From Luteococcus sp038433155 (lineage in GTDB: Bacteria; Actinomycetota; Actinomycetes; Propionibacteriales; Propionibacteriaceae): DNA of 64,000 bases. Of this stretch, positions 33,978 through 41,958 are shown in pieces (position 1 is the first letter of the stretch; the number at the start of each line of letters is the position of its first letter). Location: NCBI RefSeq assembly GCF_038433155.1, contig NZ_JBCDMW010000013.1, forward strand, positions 62,001 to 126,000, read 5' to 3'. Both the position numbers and the translations under genes were made by a program. The notes beneath the pieces are model-generated. The model worked only from the letters and a program-made list of their open reading frames with translations. It ran no database searches and had not been told where the DNA came from.

Positions 33978-34751
33978 TCAGGCACCCATCGAGTGCACGC
34001 CGCCGTCGACGTGGATCATCTCGCCCGTGGTCTTGGGGAACCAGTCGCTCAGCAACGCCACGACACCCTGGGCGGTGGGCACCGCGTCGGTCAGGTCCCA
34101 ACCCAGCGGGGCGCGCTCGTCCCAGACGTCGTTGAAGGTGTTGGAGCCCGGGATCGCCTTCTTGGCGATGGTGTCCAGCGGGCCGGCGGCGATGATGTTG
34201 CACCGCACCCCCTCGGGGCCCAGGTAGCGCGCCAGGTAGCGGCTGGTGGACTCCAGGGCGGCCTTGGCAACGCCCATCCAGTCATAGGTCGGCCAGGAGA
34301 TCCGGCCGTCGAAGGTCAGGCCGACGACGGAGACGTCGTCGCTGAACAGCGGCTTGCAGGCCATGGTGAGGCTGGCCAGCGAGTAGCTGGAGACCTTCAG
34401 CGAGGTCGCGACGTCCTCCCACGGGGTGGTCAGGAAGCCACCGCCCAGCGCGGTCTCCGGGTTGGCATAGGCGATGGAGTGCACCAGGCCGTCAATCCGG
34501 TCCATCCCGTGGGCCTTCAGGGTCTCCGGCAGCGCGGCCAGCGCCTGGTCGTCGGTGACGTTCAGCTCGATCACCGCGGGCACCGGGTCCAGCGCCTGCA
34601 CCACACGGTTGGTCAGGCTGAGCGCGCGGCCGAAATTGCTCACCACCACGGTGGCGCCCTGCTCCTGGGCGATCTTGGCCACCTGGTAGGCGATCGAGGT
34701 CTTGTGGGTCACGCCGGTGACCAGGATGTTCTTGCCTTCGAGGATTCCCAT
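33978..34751 (-). CDS. fabI: Enoyl-ACP reductase, InhA/FabI type
   Basis: 257 residues. Reduces enoyl-ACP in fatty acid elongation. The start GKNILVTGVTHKTSIAYQVAKIA and the catalytic YxxxxxxK pattern in ISWPTYDWMGVAKAALEST fit the classical enoyl reductase. It ends with IHVDGGVHSMGA. It is 44 bp downstream of fabG, the same order as mycobacterial fabG1-inhA. Confidence 0.95.
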   Translation of the reverse strand: MGILEGKNILVTGVTHKTSIAYQVAKIAQEQGATVVVSNFGRALSLTNRVVQALDPVPAVIELNVTDDQALAALPETLKAHGMDRIDGLVHSIAYANPETALGGGFLTTPWEDVATSLKVSSYSLASLTMACKPLFSDDVSVVGLTFDGRISWPTYDWMGVAKAALESTSRYLARYLGPEGVRCNIIAAGPLDTIAKKAIPGSNTFNDVWDERAPLGWDLTDAVPTAQGVVALLSDWFPKTTGEMIHVDGGVHSMGA

Positions 34752-34795
34752 GAACTGCCTTCTGTGCTGGAGATTTTGGGGGGTGAGAGGAGTGG

Positions 34796-35542
34796 TCAGT
34801 GTCCCATGCCGAGGCCGCCGTCCACCGGCAGCACCGCGCCGGTGACATAGCCCGCAGCATCACTGGTGAGGTAGCGCACCGCGGCCGCGACGTCGGCGGG
34901 GTCGCCCAGCTTGCCCACCGGAATCTGGCCCTGGTAGCGCTTGATGGTCTCCTCGTCGAGCACGGCGGTCATGTCGGTCTCGATGAAGCCGGGGGCCACC
35001 ACATTGCAGGTGATCCCGCGGCTGCCCAGCTCCCGGGCGACGCTGCGGGCCATGCCCACCAGCGCGGCCTTGGAGGAGGAGTAGTTCACCTGCCCCGCCG
35101 AGCCCAGCAGGGCGACGACGGAACTGATCAGCACGATCCGGCCGTGCTTGAGCTTCATCATCGGGCGCACGGCACGGCGCACCACCCGGAAGGTGCCGGT
35201 CAGGTTGGTGTCCAGCACCGCCTCGAAATCCTCATCGGACATCCGCATCAGCAGGCCGTCCTTGGTGATGCCGGCATTGGCCACCAGGATCTCCACCGGC
35301 CCGTGGGCCTGTTCGACGGTCTTGAACGCCTGTTCCACCTGCTCCGGAATGGTGATGTCACACGGCACCCCCAGCACGCCCTCGGGCACCTCGCCGGAGC
35401 GGTAGGTGGCTGCCACCTTGTGCCCGGCACGCTGCAGGTCGACGGCGATCGCCCGGCCAATGCCCTTGTTGCCGCCGGTGACCAGCACGCTGCGCGGGGT
35501 GAAATCGGATGCGGACTGTGGGTCGGGGGTGTCATGGCTCAC
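34796..35542 (-). CDS. fabG: 3-oxoacyl-ACP reductase, MabA type
   Basis: 248 residues. The cofactor loop is VLVTGGNKGIGRAIA, then NAGITKDGLL, the catalytic Ser in LISSVVALLGSAGQVNYSSSKAAL with Tyr and Lys in place, and the C-terminal YVTGAVLPVDGGLGMGH. It reduces 3-oxoacyl-ACP with NADPH. The first ~15 residues are a polar extension as in MabA. It forms an operon with fabI. Confidence 0.95.
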   Translation of the reverse strand: MSHDTPDPQSASDFTPRSVLVTGGNKGIGRAIAVDLQRAGHKVAATYRSGEVPEGVLGVPCDITIPEQVEQAFKTVEQAHGPVEILVANAGITKDGLLMRMSDEDFEAVLDTNLTGTFRVVRRAVRPMMKLKHGRIVLISSVVALLGSAGQVNYSSSKAALVGMARSVARELGSRGITCNVVAPGFIETDMTAVLDEETIKRYQGQIPVGKLGDPADVAAAVRYLTSDAAGYVTGAVLPVDGGLGMGH

Positions 35543-35639
35543 CGAATCAACCTATCCGCCGGTGGCACGGCCAAACGGTGTGTGGCCACACAATGTCACC
35601 GGAGCTTCTTTGGAGGATTCCGCCCGCGGCCGGGAGACG

Positions 35640-35645
35640 TAGAGT
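35640..35645 (+). promoter_or_regulatory. -10 element for a leaderless DUF3099 transcript
   Basis: TAGAGT lies exactly six bases before the ATG at 35652, the TANNNT-N6-ATG pattern of leaderless actinobacterial promoters, and there is no Shine-Dalgarno. No clear -35 is seen. Confidence 0.4.
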
Positions 35646-35651
35646 AGGCCC

Positions 35652-35978
35652 ATGGCCACTCCTGCCGAACCGCTGGTGATCACCGATGCCCGGTTGTCCG
35701 CCAGCGAGGACATCGAGATGCGGCAGCGGCGCTATGCCTACACCATGCTGATCCGCACCGTCTGTTTCGGGGCCATGTTCTTCGTGCCCGGCCTGTGGCG
35801 CTGGGTCTGTCTGGCGGGCGCCTCGGTGCTGCCCGCCATCGCGGTGATCCTGGCCAATGCCCGGGAGAACCGAACCCACCCGCAGGACCTGAACCCCTTG
35901 CCGGAGGACGAAAGCGCCGCCCCGATGCTGGCCCCCGGGCCGGTGATCCGGGGCACCGTCGTCGGTGACGACGGGTAG
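35652..35978 (+). CDS. DUF3099 family membrane protein
   Basis: 108 residues. Begins with ITDARLSASEDIEMRQRRYAY, typical of the DUF3099 family, then two membrane helices (MLIRTVCFGAMFFVPGLWRW and VCLAGASVLPAIAVILANA) and a polar tail. The function is unknown. It is in tandem with SURF1, 10 bp apart, and divergent from fabG. Confidence 0.82.
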   Translation: MATPAEPLVITDARLSASEDIEMRQRRYAYTMLIRTVCFGAMFFVPGLWRWVCLAGASVLPAIAVILANARENRTHPQDLNPLPEDESAAPMLAPGPVIRGTVVGDDG

Positions 35979-35988
35979 GGTCGGGGCC

Positions 35989-36819
35989 GTGAAGAAACTG
36001 TGGTTGCGGTGGATCGGGCTGGTGGTCTTCGTCGTCCTGCTCGGTGCCCTGTTCATCCGGCTGGGCGAATGGCAGATGCACCGGCTGGACTGGCGCCGGG
36101 AGACCAATGCCCGGGTGGTGGCCTACCAGCAGCAGCCGGTCAAGCCCTACCAGCAGGTCTTCACCCATCCGATCGCCGACGACGAGCAGTGGCAGCGGGT
36201 CACCGCCACCGGCACCTTCGACGCGAAGAACCAGATCCAGGCCATGTACCGCAGCCAGAACAAGGAGTCCGGCAGTGAGGTGGTCACCCCGCTGCACACG
36301 GACCAGGGCGAATGGCTGCTGGTGAACCGCGGTTTCATCCCCCGTGCCCAGGGCGCCAATGAGGTGGCGGTCCTGCCCGATCCCCCGTCGGGCAAGGTCA
36401 CGGTGACCGGCTATGTCCGGCGCAGCGAGCATGGCAAGGACCAGGCGATCACCCCGCAGGACAAGATGGTGCGGCTGATCAACGCCCCGGCCATCGGCAA
36501 GTCCCTCAACCGCCAGGTGCTGGACGGTTACGTCGGGCTGACCGAGATCACCCCGCCGCAGAGCGGAAACCTGAAGCCGATGCCCACCCCGGAACTGGAC
36601 GAGGGCCCGCACCTGTCCTATGCCATCCAGTGGTTCTGCTTCACCGCGATCGCGGTGGCCGGCGCCGTGGTGCTCATCCGTTCAGACCTGCGGGACCGGA
36701 AGAAGGCCCAGGCGCGCAGGGCCCGTCGGGAGCAGGCGGCGACGGGGCAAGACCCGCAGACGCAGGATTCAATCACGCAGGATTCACGCAAGGAGGACCA
36801 GGATGCAGCTCGCTCTTGA
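35989..36819 (+). CDS. SURF1-family cytochrome oxidase assembly protein
   Basis: 276 residues from a GTG at 35989, which leaves a proper N-terminal helix (WIGLVVFVVLLGALFIRLGEWQ). The family features are LGEWQMHRLDWR, the central GEWLLVNRGFIP and the C-terminal helix with LSYAIQWFCFTAIAVAG. SURF1 helps insert heme a into cytochrome c oxidase. A polar tail rich in Arg, Gln and Asp follows the last helix. Its end overlaps the next gene by 17 bp. Confidence 0.92.
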   Translation: MKKLWLRWIGLVVFVVLLGALFIRLGEWQMHRLDWRRETNARVVAYQQQPVKPYQQVFTHPIADDEQWQRVTATGTFDAKNQIQAMYRSQNKESGSEVVTPLHTDQGEWLLVNRGFIPRAQGANEVAVLPDPPSGKVTVTGYVRRSEHGKDQAITPQDKMVRLINAPAIGKSLNRQVLDGYVGLTEITPPQSGNLKPMPTPELDEGPHLSYAIQWFCFTAIAVAGAVVLIRSDLRDRKKAQARRARREQAATGQDPQTQDSITQDSRKEDQDAARS

Positions 36820-37549
36820 GGGACAGGTCTTCGTGGTGACGGCCGCCAGCTCCGGGCTGGGACTGGCCACGGCCCGGGAACTGGTGGCCGAGGGCGCCAA
36901 GGTGGTGCTGGTGGCCCGACGGGCCGAGGTGCTGGCCCAACTGGCCGAGGAACTGGGCGCCGCCACGCTGGCGGCGGATCTGGCCGCCGTCGACACCCCG
37001 CAGCGGGCGGTCGACCTTGCGCTGGAACGCTTCCGGCGGATCGACGGTGCGCTGGTCAGCGTGGGTGGACCGCCGAAGGGCAGCGTGCTGGGCACCACCG
37101 ACGAGCAGTGGACCCAGGCCTTCGCGTCGGTCTTCCTCCCGGCGCTGCGCACCGCCCGCGCCGTCTTCGGCGCCAACCCGGCGGCCCGGATGGGCTTCGT
37201 GCTGTCCACCTCCGCCAAGGCACCGCTGCCGATGATGGCCCCCAGCAATGGTCTGCGCCCCGGTCTGGCGATGCTGGTCAAGCAGCTGGCCGACGAGGTG
37301 GGCCCCAAGGGCGGCCGCGCCTTCGGGCTGATGCCCGGTCTGGTGGCCACCGACCGCCTCACCTACCTCTACTCGCAGGCCGAGGACCCGCACGTGGCCC
37401 GGACCGCCGACGAGGCCAACATCCCGATGGGGCGGCTGGGCAAGCCGGACGAGTTCGGCCGGGTGGCCTGCTTCCTGCTCTCGGATGCCGCCAGCTATGT
37501 CACCGGCAGCGTGCTGGCCGTCGACGGCGGCGCCCTGCGCACCATCTGA
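36803..37549 (+). CDS. SDR-family protein lacking the usual Tyr-Lys dyad
   Basis: 248 residues from an ATG preceded by AAGGAGGACC inside the end of SURF1. The Rossmann loop is VVTAASSGLGLATARELV and the C-terminus YVTGSVLAVDGGALRTI, so the fold is a classical SDR. Where YxxxK is expected, after the LSTSAKAPLPMM segment, the sequence is SNGLR, so both Tyr and Lys are replaced. A known SDR subgroup has this SNxLR form. Catalysis may differ or be lost. Substrate unknown. Confidence 0.85.
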   Translation: MQLALEGQVFVVTAASSGLGLATARELVAEGAKVVLVARRAEVLAQLAEELGAATLAADLAAVDTPQRAVDLALERFRRIDGALVSVGGPPKGSVLGTTDEQWTQAFASVFLPALRTARAVFGANPAARMGFVLSTSAKAPLPMMAPSNGLRPGLAMLVKQLADEVGPKGGRAFGLMPGLVATDRLTYLYSQAEDPHVARTADEANIPMGRLGKPDEFGRVACFLLSDAASYVTGSVLAVDGGALRTI

Positions 37550-37567
37550 CGTGGCCCCGGACCTGAC

Positions 37568-38380
37568 GTGACACTGGACGCTGTCGTGGGCCTGTTGGCC
37601 TGCCCCACCTGCCAGCAGACACTGACCCGCGACGAGGGACGGCTGGTCTGCCGCCGTGGCCACAGCTTCGACCTCGCCCGGCAGGGGCATGTCAATCTGC
37701 TGGGCCGGGCCGCGCCGCAGAACGCCGACACCGCGGACATGGTGGCCGCCCGGGCGCGCTTCCTGGGTGCGGGGCACTACCAGCCGATCGTCGACGCCCT
37801 GCGCGGCCGGGTACGGGCTGCGCGACGAATCGTCGAGGTGGGGGCCGGCACCGGCCACTACCTGGCCGGCGTGCTGGATGCCCACCCCGACGCGGTGGGC
37901 CTGGCCACCGACATCTCGCCGATGGCCTGCCGTCGGGCCGCCAAGGCGCACCCGCGGATGGGCGCGGTGGTGGCCGACACCTGGGCGGGCCTGCCGATCC
38001 GCTCCGGGGTGGCCGACGTGCTGTTGTGCTGCTTCGCCCCGCGCAATCCCGCCGAGTTCGCCCGCGTCACGGCCCCCGGCGGCCTGCTGCTGGTGGTCAC
38101 CCCGAACGAGCAGCACCTGGCCCAGGCCCGGGAATCCCTGGGCCTGCTGGGAATCCAGGAGGACAAGCTGGCCCGGCTGAACCGTTCCATGGCCGGCGCC
38201 TTCGAGGCGATCTGGAGCCAGCGGATCCGCTGGACCATGACCCTGGACACCGCCGCGGTGACCGACCTGGTGCAGATGGGGCCCAATGCCTTCCACGAAC
38301 ACGGGGATGCCCCGGGCGACATGGCGGTGGACGCCGACGTGCAGCTCAGCGTCTTTCGTCGCCCGGGCATGGGTGGCTGA
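37568..38380 (+). CDS. rlmA: RlmA-family 23S rRNA guanine-N1 methyltransferase
   Basis: 270 residues from a GTG. A zinc site of Cys12, Cys15, Cys28 and His32 opens the protein, as in RlmA and TlrB. The SAM domain has VEVGAGTGHYL and LCCFAPRNPAEFARV, and the family mark MGPNAFH is present. Members methylate G745 (Gram-negative) or G748 (Gram-positive, giving tylosin-type resistance with other methylases). The G748 class is more likely here, by lineage. Confidence 0.88.
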   Translation: MTLDAVVGLLACPTCQQTLTRDEGRLVCRRGHSFDLARQGHVNLLGRAAPQNADTADMVAARARFLGAGHYQPIVDALRGRVRAARRIVEVGAGTGHYLAGVLDAHPDAVGLATDISPMACRRAAKAHPRMGAVVADTWAGLPIRSGVADVLLCCFAPRNPAEFARVTAPGGLLLVVTPNEQHLAQARESLGLLGIQEDKLARLNRSMAGAFEAIWSQRIRWTMTLDTAAVTDLVQMGPNAFHEHGDAPGDMAVDADVQLSVFRRPGMGG

Positions 38381-38395
38381 CCGGCGGAACTGGCC

Positions 38396-39154
38396 TCAGC
38401 GCGCCAGGTGGACCCGGACCCCGGCGGCGATGAACTCGTCGAGCAGCTCGGGTGGGGCCTCGGGGGTGGTGACCAGATCGTCGAGGTCCTCGATGCTGCC
38501 GAAGCGGAAGGTGGAGGTGCGGGTGAGCTTGTCCCCCGTCGCGGCCAGCACGACGCGGGACGACGCCCCGATGATGGCCCGCTTGACCTGCGCATCCTCG
38601 TGCGTGGTGACCGTCAACCCCTGGGCGGGGTTCACGGAGCAGGCGCCCATCACGGCAAGGTCTGCCCGGAAGTCCGCCAGGGCCGCCAGGGAGGCGGCGC
38701 TGCCGCTGCGCAGGCTCGGCTGCTGGACCGGCCCACCCGGCGTGATCACCACCGGCCCGGGTTCACTGCTCAGCTCCACGGCCGCCCGTAGCGACATGCA
38801 CAGGGCCGTCACCCGCCGTCCCGCCAGGGCACGCGCGACGGCGTCCATGGTGGATCCGTTGTCCAGGATGATCGACATGTCGTCGCTCACCAGGCCGGAC
38901 AGCAGCTGGGCGATAGCCCGCTTGCCGTCGGCATTCTCCGCGGCCCGCAGCTCGTAGGGCAATGGGGTTCCGCGCAGGCCGACGGCCACCGCGCCGCCGT
39001 GCACCCGTCGGAGCAGACCGTGGCCCTGCAGCTCGGTCAGGTCGCGCCGAATCGTCACCGCCGACGCCCCCGTCAACTCGCTCAGCGCCTCGACGGAGAT
39101 GGGCTGTCTCCCCAACGCTTGGATGATCATTTTCTGCCGAGATGATCGTTGCAT
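38396..39154 (-). CDS. DeoR-family transcriptional regulator
   Basis: 252 residues. The N-terminal HTH reads ALGRQPISVEALSELTGASAVTIRRDLTELQGHGLLRRVHGGAV, split here by position about 12-56. The C-terminal sensor domain has the sugar-phosphate loop around DNGSTMDAVARAL and VIGACS-like MGACSVNPAQG, with a conserved Lys region. The family senses phosphorylated sugars. A perfect palindrome overlaps its start codon, and no sugar operon is adjacent; the only divergent gene is a 36-codon frame. Confidence 0.9.
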   Translation of the reverse strand: MQRSSRQKMIIQALGRQPISVEALSELTGASAVTIRRDLTELQGHGLLRRVHGGAVAVGLRGTPLPYELRAAENADGKRAIAQLLSGLVSDDMSIILDNGSTMDAVARALAGRRVTALCMSLRAAVELSSEPGPVVITPGGPVQQPSLRSGSAASLAALADFRADLAVMGACSVNPAQGLTVTTHEDAQVKRAIIGASSRVVLAATGDKLTRTSTFRFGSIEDLDDLVTTPEAPPELLDEFIAAGVRVHLAR

Positions 39155-39177
39155 GTGATCATTTGATCACACAGCAT
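39154..39177. promoter_or_regulatory. Palindromic operator between deoR-type gene and 36-codon frame
   Basis: TGTGATCA-TT-TGATCACA (39154-39171) is a perfect dyad that overlaps the regulator's ATG. On the plus strand it exactly fills the 17-bp spacer between TTGCAT (39148-39153) and CAGCAT (39172-39177). Six bases then lead to the ATG at 39184. A repressor bound here would block both directions. Confidence 0.6.
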
Positions 39178-39183
39178 GGAGTC

Positions 39184-39294
39184 ATGACGAACCTCTGGAA
39201 CCACTTCTGGTCAACCTTCGCCCCCCGCGGCCTGCAGCAGACCGCGCGCCTGCTGGCCTTCGCCAACGGCACCGCGACCGAGGTCAACGACTGA
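39184..39294 (+). CDS. 36-residue small protein, divergent from the DeoR regulator
   Basis: ATG to TGA encodes 36 residues: an aromatic N-terminus (NLWNHFWSTFAP), a short basic turn, and LQQTARLLAFANGTATEVND. GGAG stands four bases before the ATG, and a leaderless reading is also possible. It is the only frame between the shared palindrome and the convergent ABC exporter, whose stop is 5 bp away. The composition could give an amphipathic helix. I recognise no family; it could also be chance. Confidence 0.4.
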   Translation: MTNLWNHFWSTFAPRGLQQTARLLAFANGTATEVND

Positions 39295-39298
39295 CCGG

Positions 39299-41158
39299 CT
39301 ACTCGAACTGGGAGTGGTACAGCTCCGCATAGGGTCCGTTGGCGGCCAGCAGCTCGGCGTGGGTGCCCCGCTCGACGATCCGGCCGGCCTCCAGCACCAG
39401 GATCTGGTCCGCGGCGCGCACGGTGGACAGCCGGTGGGCGATCACCACGGAGGTGCGGTCGGCCATCGCCGCGTCCAGCGCCCGCTGCACCGCCACCTCG
39501 GATTCGCTGTCCAGGTGGGCCGTCGCCTCGTCCAGCACGACGATCGGCGGGGCCTTCAGCAGCAGCCGGGCAATCGCGAAGCGCTGCCGCTCACCACCGG
39601 ACAGCCGGTAGCCGCGCTCCCCCACCATGGTGTCCAGCCCGTCGGGCAGCCGGTCCACCAGCGGCAGGATCTGGGCGGCCGCCAGGGCGTCGCGCATCTG
39701 CCGCTCGGAGGCGCCGGGCGCACCGTAGGCCAGGTTGTTGCGGATGGTGTCGTGGAACATGTGGGCGTCCTGGGTGACATAACCCACCATCTGCTGCAGC
39801 GACTCCTGGGTGAGTTCCCGGACGTCGTCGCCGCCGACCTTCACGCTGCCGTCGGTGACGTCGTAGAGCCGGGTGAGCAGGTTGGTCACGGTGGTCTTGC
39901 CGGCCCCAGACGGCCCCACCAGCGCGACCGTCTGCCCGGGTGCGGCGTGGAAGCTGACGTCGGTCAGCACCTGCTGGTTGCGGCTCTCCTGCCCGGGGGT
40001 GACCGGTTCCAGGGAGGGCAGCGAGACCAGTTCCGGGTCGGGGTAGGTGAAGCTCACCTGCTCGAAGTCGATCGACGCCCGGCCGCTGGCCCGACGGGCG
40101 TCGGGCGCGTCGCTGATCAGCGGCTTGAGGTCCAGCACCTCGAAGACCCGCTCGAAGCTGACCAGCGCGCTCATCACGTCCACCCGGACATTGGTGAGCT
40201 GCACCAAGGGGCCGTAGAGGCGGGCCAGCAGCCCGGCCAGCGCGGTCAGGGTGCCGACGGTCAGTGAGCCCTTGATGGCCATCCAGCCGCCGGCGCCGTA
40301 GACCAGGGCGGTGGCCAGCGCGGCCACCAGGGTCATCGCGGTCATGAACAACCGGCCCACCATGGCGATGGTGACGCCATTGCCGCGCAATTCCTGCGCC
40401 TTGCCGGCGAACAGCCGGTGCTCGTCGGCGGGCCGGCCGAAGAGCTTGACCAGCAGCGCGCCGGAGACGGTGAACCGCTCGGTCATCAGGGCGGACAGGT
40501 CACCGTTGAGCTGCATCGAGTCCCGGGTCAGGCCGGCCAGCCGGCCGCCCACCACCCGGGCCGGGATCAGGAAGACCGGCAGCAGCACCAGCGAGGCCAG
40601 GGTCAGCTGCCAGCTCAGCGAGATCATCGCCGCCAGCACCAGGGCCAAGGAGATCACATTGCTCAGCACGCTGGACAGCGTGGTGGTGAAGGCCCGCTGG
40701 GCACCCAGCACGTCGGACTGCAGCCGGCTGACCAGCTTGCCGGTGTGGGTGCGGCTGAAGAAGGCCAGCGGCATGGAGCTGACGTGGTCGAAGACCTGGG
40801 TGCGCAGGTCATAGATCAGACCCTCGCCCACCCGGGCGGAACACCAGCGCTGCAGGATGCTGAGCGCGGCCTCGGCCACGGCCAGGCCGGCGACGATGCC
40901 CGCCATCCGCAGCACCAGGCCGGTGTCGCCCTTGAGCACGCCATCGTCGACGATGGTCTTGAACAGCAGCGGGGGCACCACCCCGGCCACGGCGCTCAGC
41001 ACGACGCACAGCAGGAAGACCAACAGCAGGCCCTGGTAGGGACGGCCGTAGCCGATCACCCGGCGCACCGTACCGGGAGCAAGATCATGGTGCTTCAGTT
41101 CGGGGTCCTTCTTCAGGCCCCCCATCAATCGGCCTCCGGGGCCACCCATTCCGCTCAT
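39299..41158 (-). CDS. ABC exporter, fused membrane and ATPase domains
   Basis: 619 residues. Six membrane helices (~45-330) include LSWQLTLASLVLLPVFLIPA. The ATPase half has Walker A GPSGAGKTT, Q-loop YVTQDAHMFHD, signature YRLSGGERQRFAIARLLL, Walker B PIVVLDEATAHLD and the H-loop VIAHRLSTV. An extra ~20-residue loop precedes the Walker A strand. It is a homodimeric or heterodimeric multidrug or lipid exporter of the MsbA/LmrA type. The substrate is unknown. The HTH gene lies 18 bp upstream. Confidence 0.92.
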   Translation of the reverse strand: MSGMGGPGGRLMGGLKKDPELKHHDLAPGTVRRVIGYGRPYQGLLLVFLLCVVLSAVAGVVPPLLFKTIVDDGVLKGDTGLVLRMAGIVAGLAVAEAALSILQRWCSARVGEGLIYDLRTQVFDHVSSMPLAFFSRTHTGKLVSRLQSDVLGAQRAFTTTLSSVLSNVISLALVLAAMISLSWQLTLASLVLLPVFLIPARVVGGRLAGLTRDSMQLNGDLSALMTERFTVSGALLVKLFGRPADEHRLFAGKAQELRGNGVTIAMVGRLFMTAMTLVAALATALVYGAGGWMAIKGSLTVGTLTALAGLLARLYGPLVQLTNVRVDVMSALVSFERVFEVLDLKPLISDAPDARRASGRASIDFEQVSFTYPDPELVSLPSLEPVTPGQESRNQQVLTDVSFHAAPGQTVALVGPSGAGKTTVTNLLTRLYDVTDGSVKVGGDDVRELTQESLQQMVGYVTQDAHMFHDTIRNNLAYGAPGASERQMRDALAAAQILPLVDRLPDGLDTMVGERGYRLSGGERQRFAIARLLLKAPPIVVLDEATAHLDSESEVAVQRALDAAMADRTSVVIAHRLSTVRAADQILVLEAGRIVERGTHAELLAANGPYAELYHSQFE

Positions 41159-41176
41159 CGTGGCCCCCTTCGTCGG

Positions 41177-41839
41177 CTACTTGGACTTCTTCTTGGACTT
41201 CTTGTCCTTCTTGGATTTCTTCGACTTGTCAGTCTTTTCCACCTTCTCGTTCGTCTCGACGAGCTGCTTCTTCTTGCCTGGGGGCTCGTCCACCGGGGCC
41301 TTCTTGGCCTTCCCGGCCTTCGGCTGTTTGCCCTTGTCCGGTGCTGGGGTGGACTGCTCCGCCTTCGCCTTCTTCGGCTTCTTCGGCTTGGCCGGCGCCT
41401 CGGGAATCCCCGCCATCGGCTGTTCCGCCGCGGGCTTGCGCCCCTTCGCCTTGCTCTTGGTGCTCGTCGCGGCCTCGTCCGCACCCTCGCGGGCCGGGTT
41501 CTCCGGGCTCTTGACCTTGGCCTTCTTGACCTTGGTCTTCTGGGCCGCCGGGGGCTCTTCCGTCGCCGGTACAACACCGGCCGGGGGATTGCTATTCCCC
41601 GCCCACGCCACCCGGGCCCGCTCGGCCCCGGCCTGGCCCCTGGTCGGGCCGCCGCGGCCGCGCAGCGTCACCCCGGCCTGCTTGAGCATCCCCTGCACCC
41701 AGCCATAGGAGCGGCCCAGGTCCGTGGCGATCGCCCGGATGGACTCACCCCGTTCATAGCGCTGCACCAGCTGCGCAGCCAGTTGCTCGCGGGCTGCCCC
41801 GGTGATCCGGGCGCCGCGTCCAAGGGTGGTTTCGGCCAT
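41177..41839 (-). CDS. Short HTH protein with a long lysine-rich tail
   Basis: 220 residues. The first ~68 match a small actinobacterial HTH protein: RITGAAREQLAAQLVQRYERG, SIRAIATDLGRSYGWVQGML and GVTLRGRGGPTRG. Homologues I recall end near there. Here about 150 residues follow, rich in Lys, Pro, Ala and Glu, with repeated K-K-A-K, KPKKPKKAK and a final KSKKSKKDKKSKKKSK. Such tails recall histone-like, nucleoid-binding proteins. DNA or RNA binding is inferred. It lies between an ABC exporter and ABC-F. Confidence 0.75.
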   Translation of the reverse strand: MAETTLGRGARITGAAREQLAAQLVQRYERGESIRAIATDLGRSYGWVQGMLKQAGVTLRGRGGPTRGQAGAERARVAWAGNSNPPAGVVPATEEPPAAQKTKVKKAKVKSPENPAREGADEAATSTKSKAKGRKPAAEQPMAGIPEAPAKPKKPKKAKAEQSTPAPDKGKQPKAGKAKKAPVDEPPGKKKQLVETNEKVEKTDKSKKSKKDKKSKKKSK

Positions 41840-41958
41840 GACGATGGTCCCTTCGTCCGCCCGTCGAGCCTTCCCGACGAGATGACCAAGATCAAATCAC
41901 AACCAACCGCCCCCGGGGCCGCACCACGCCGTCGCGCGCCGCGCCGGGGAGCCGGTGC

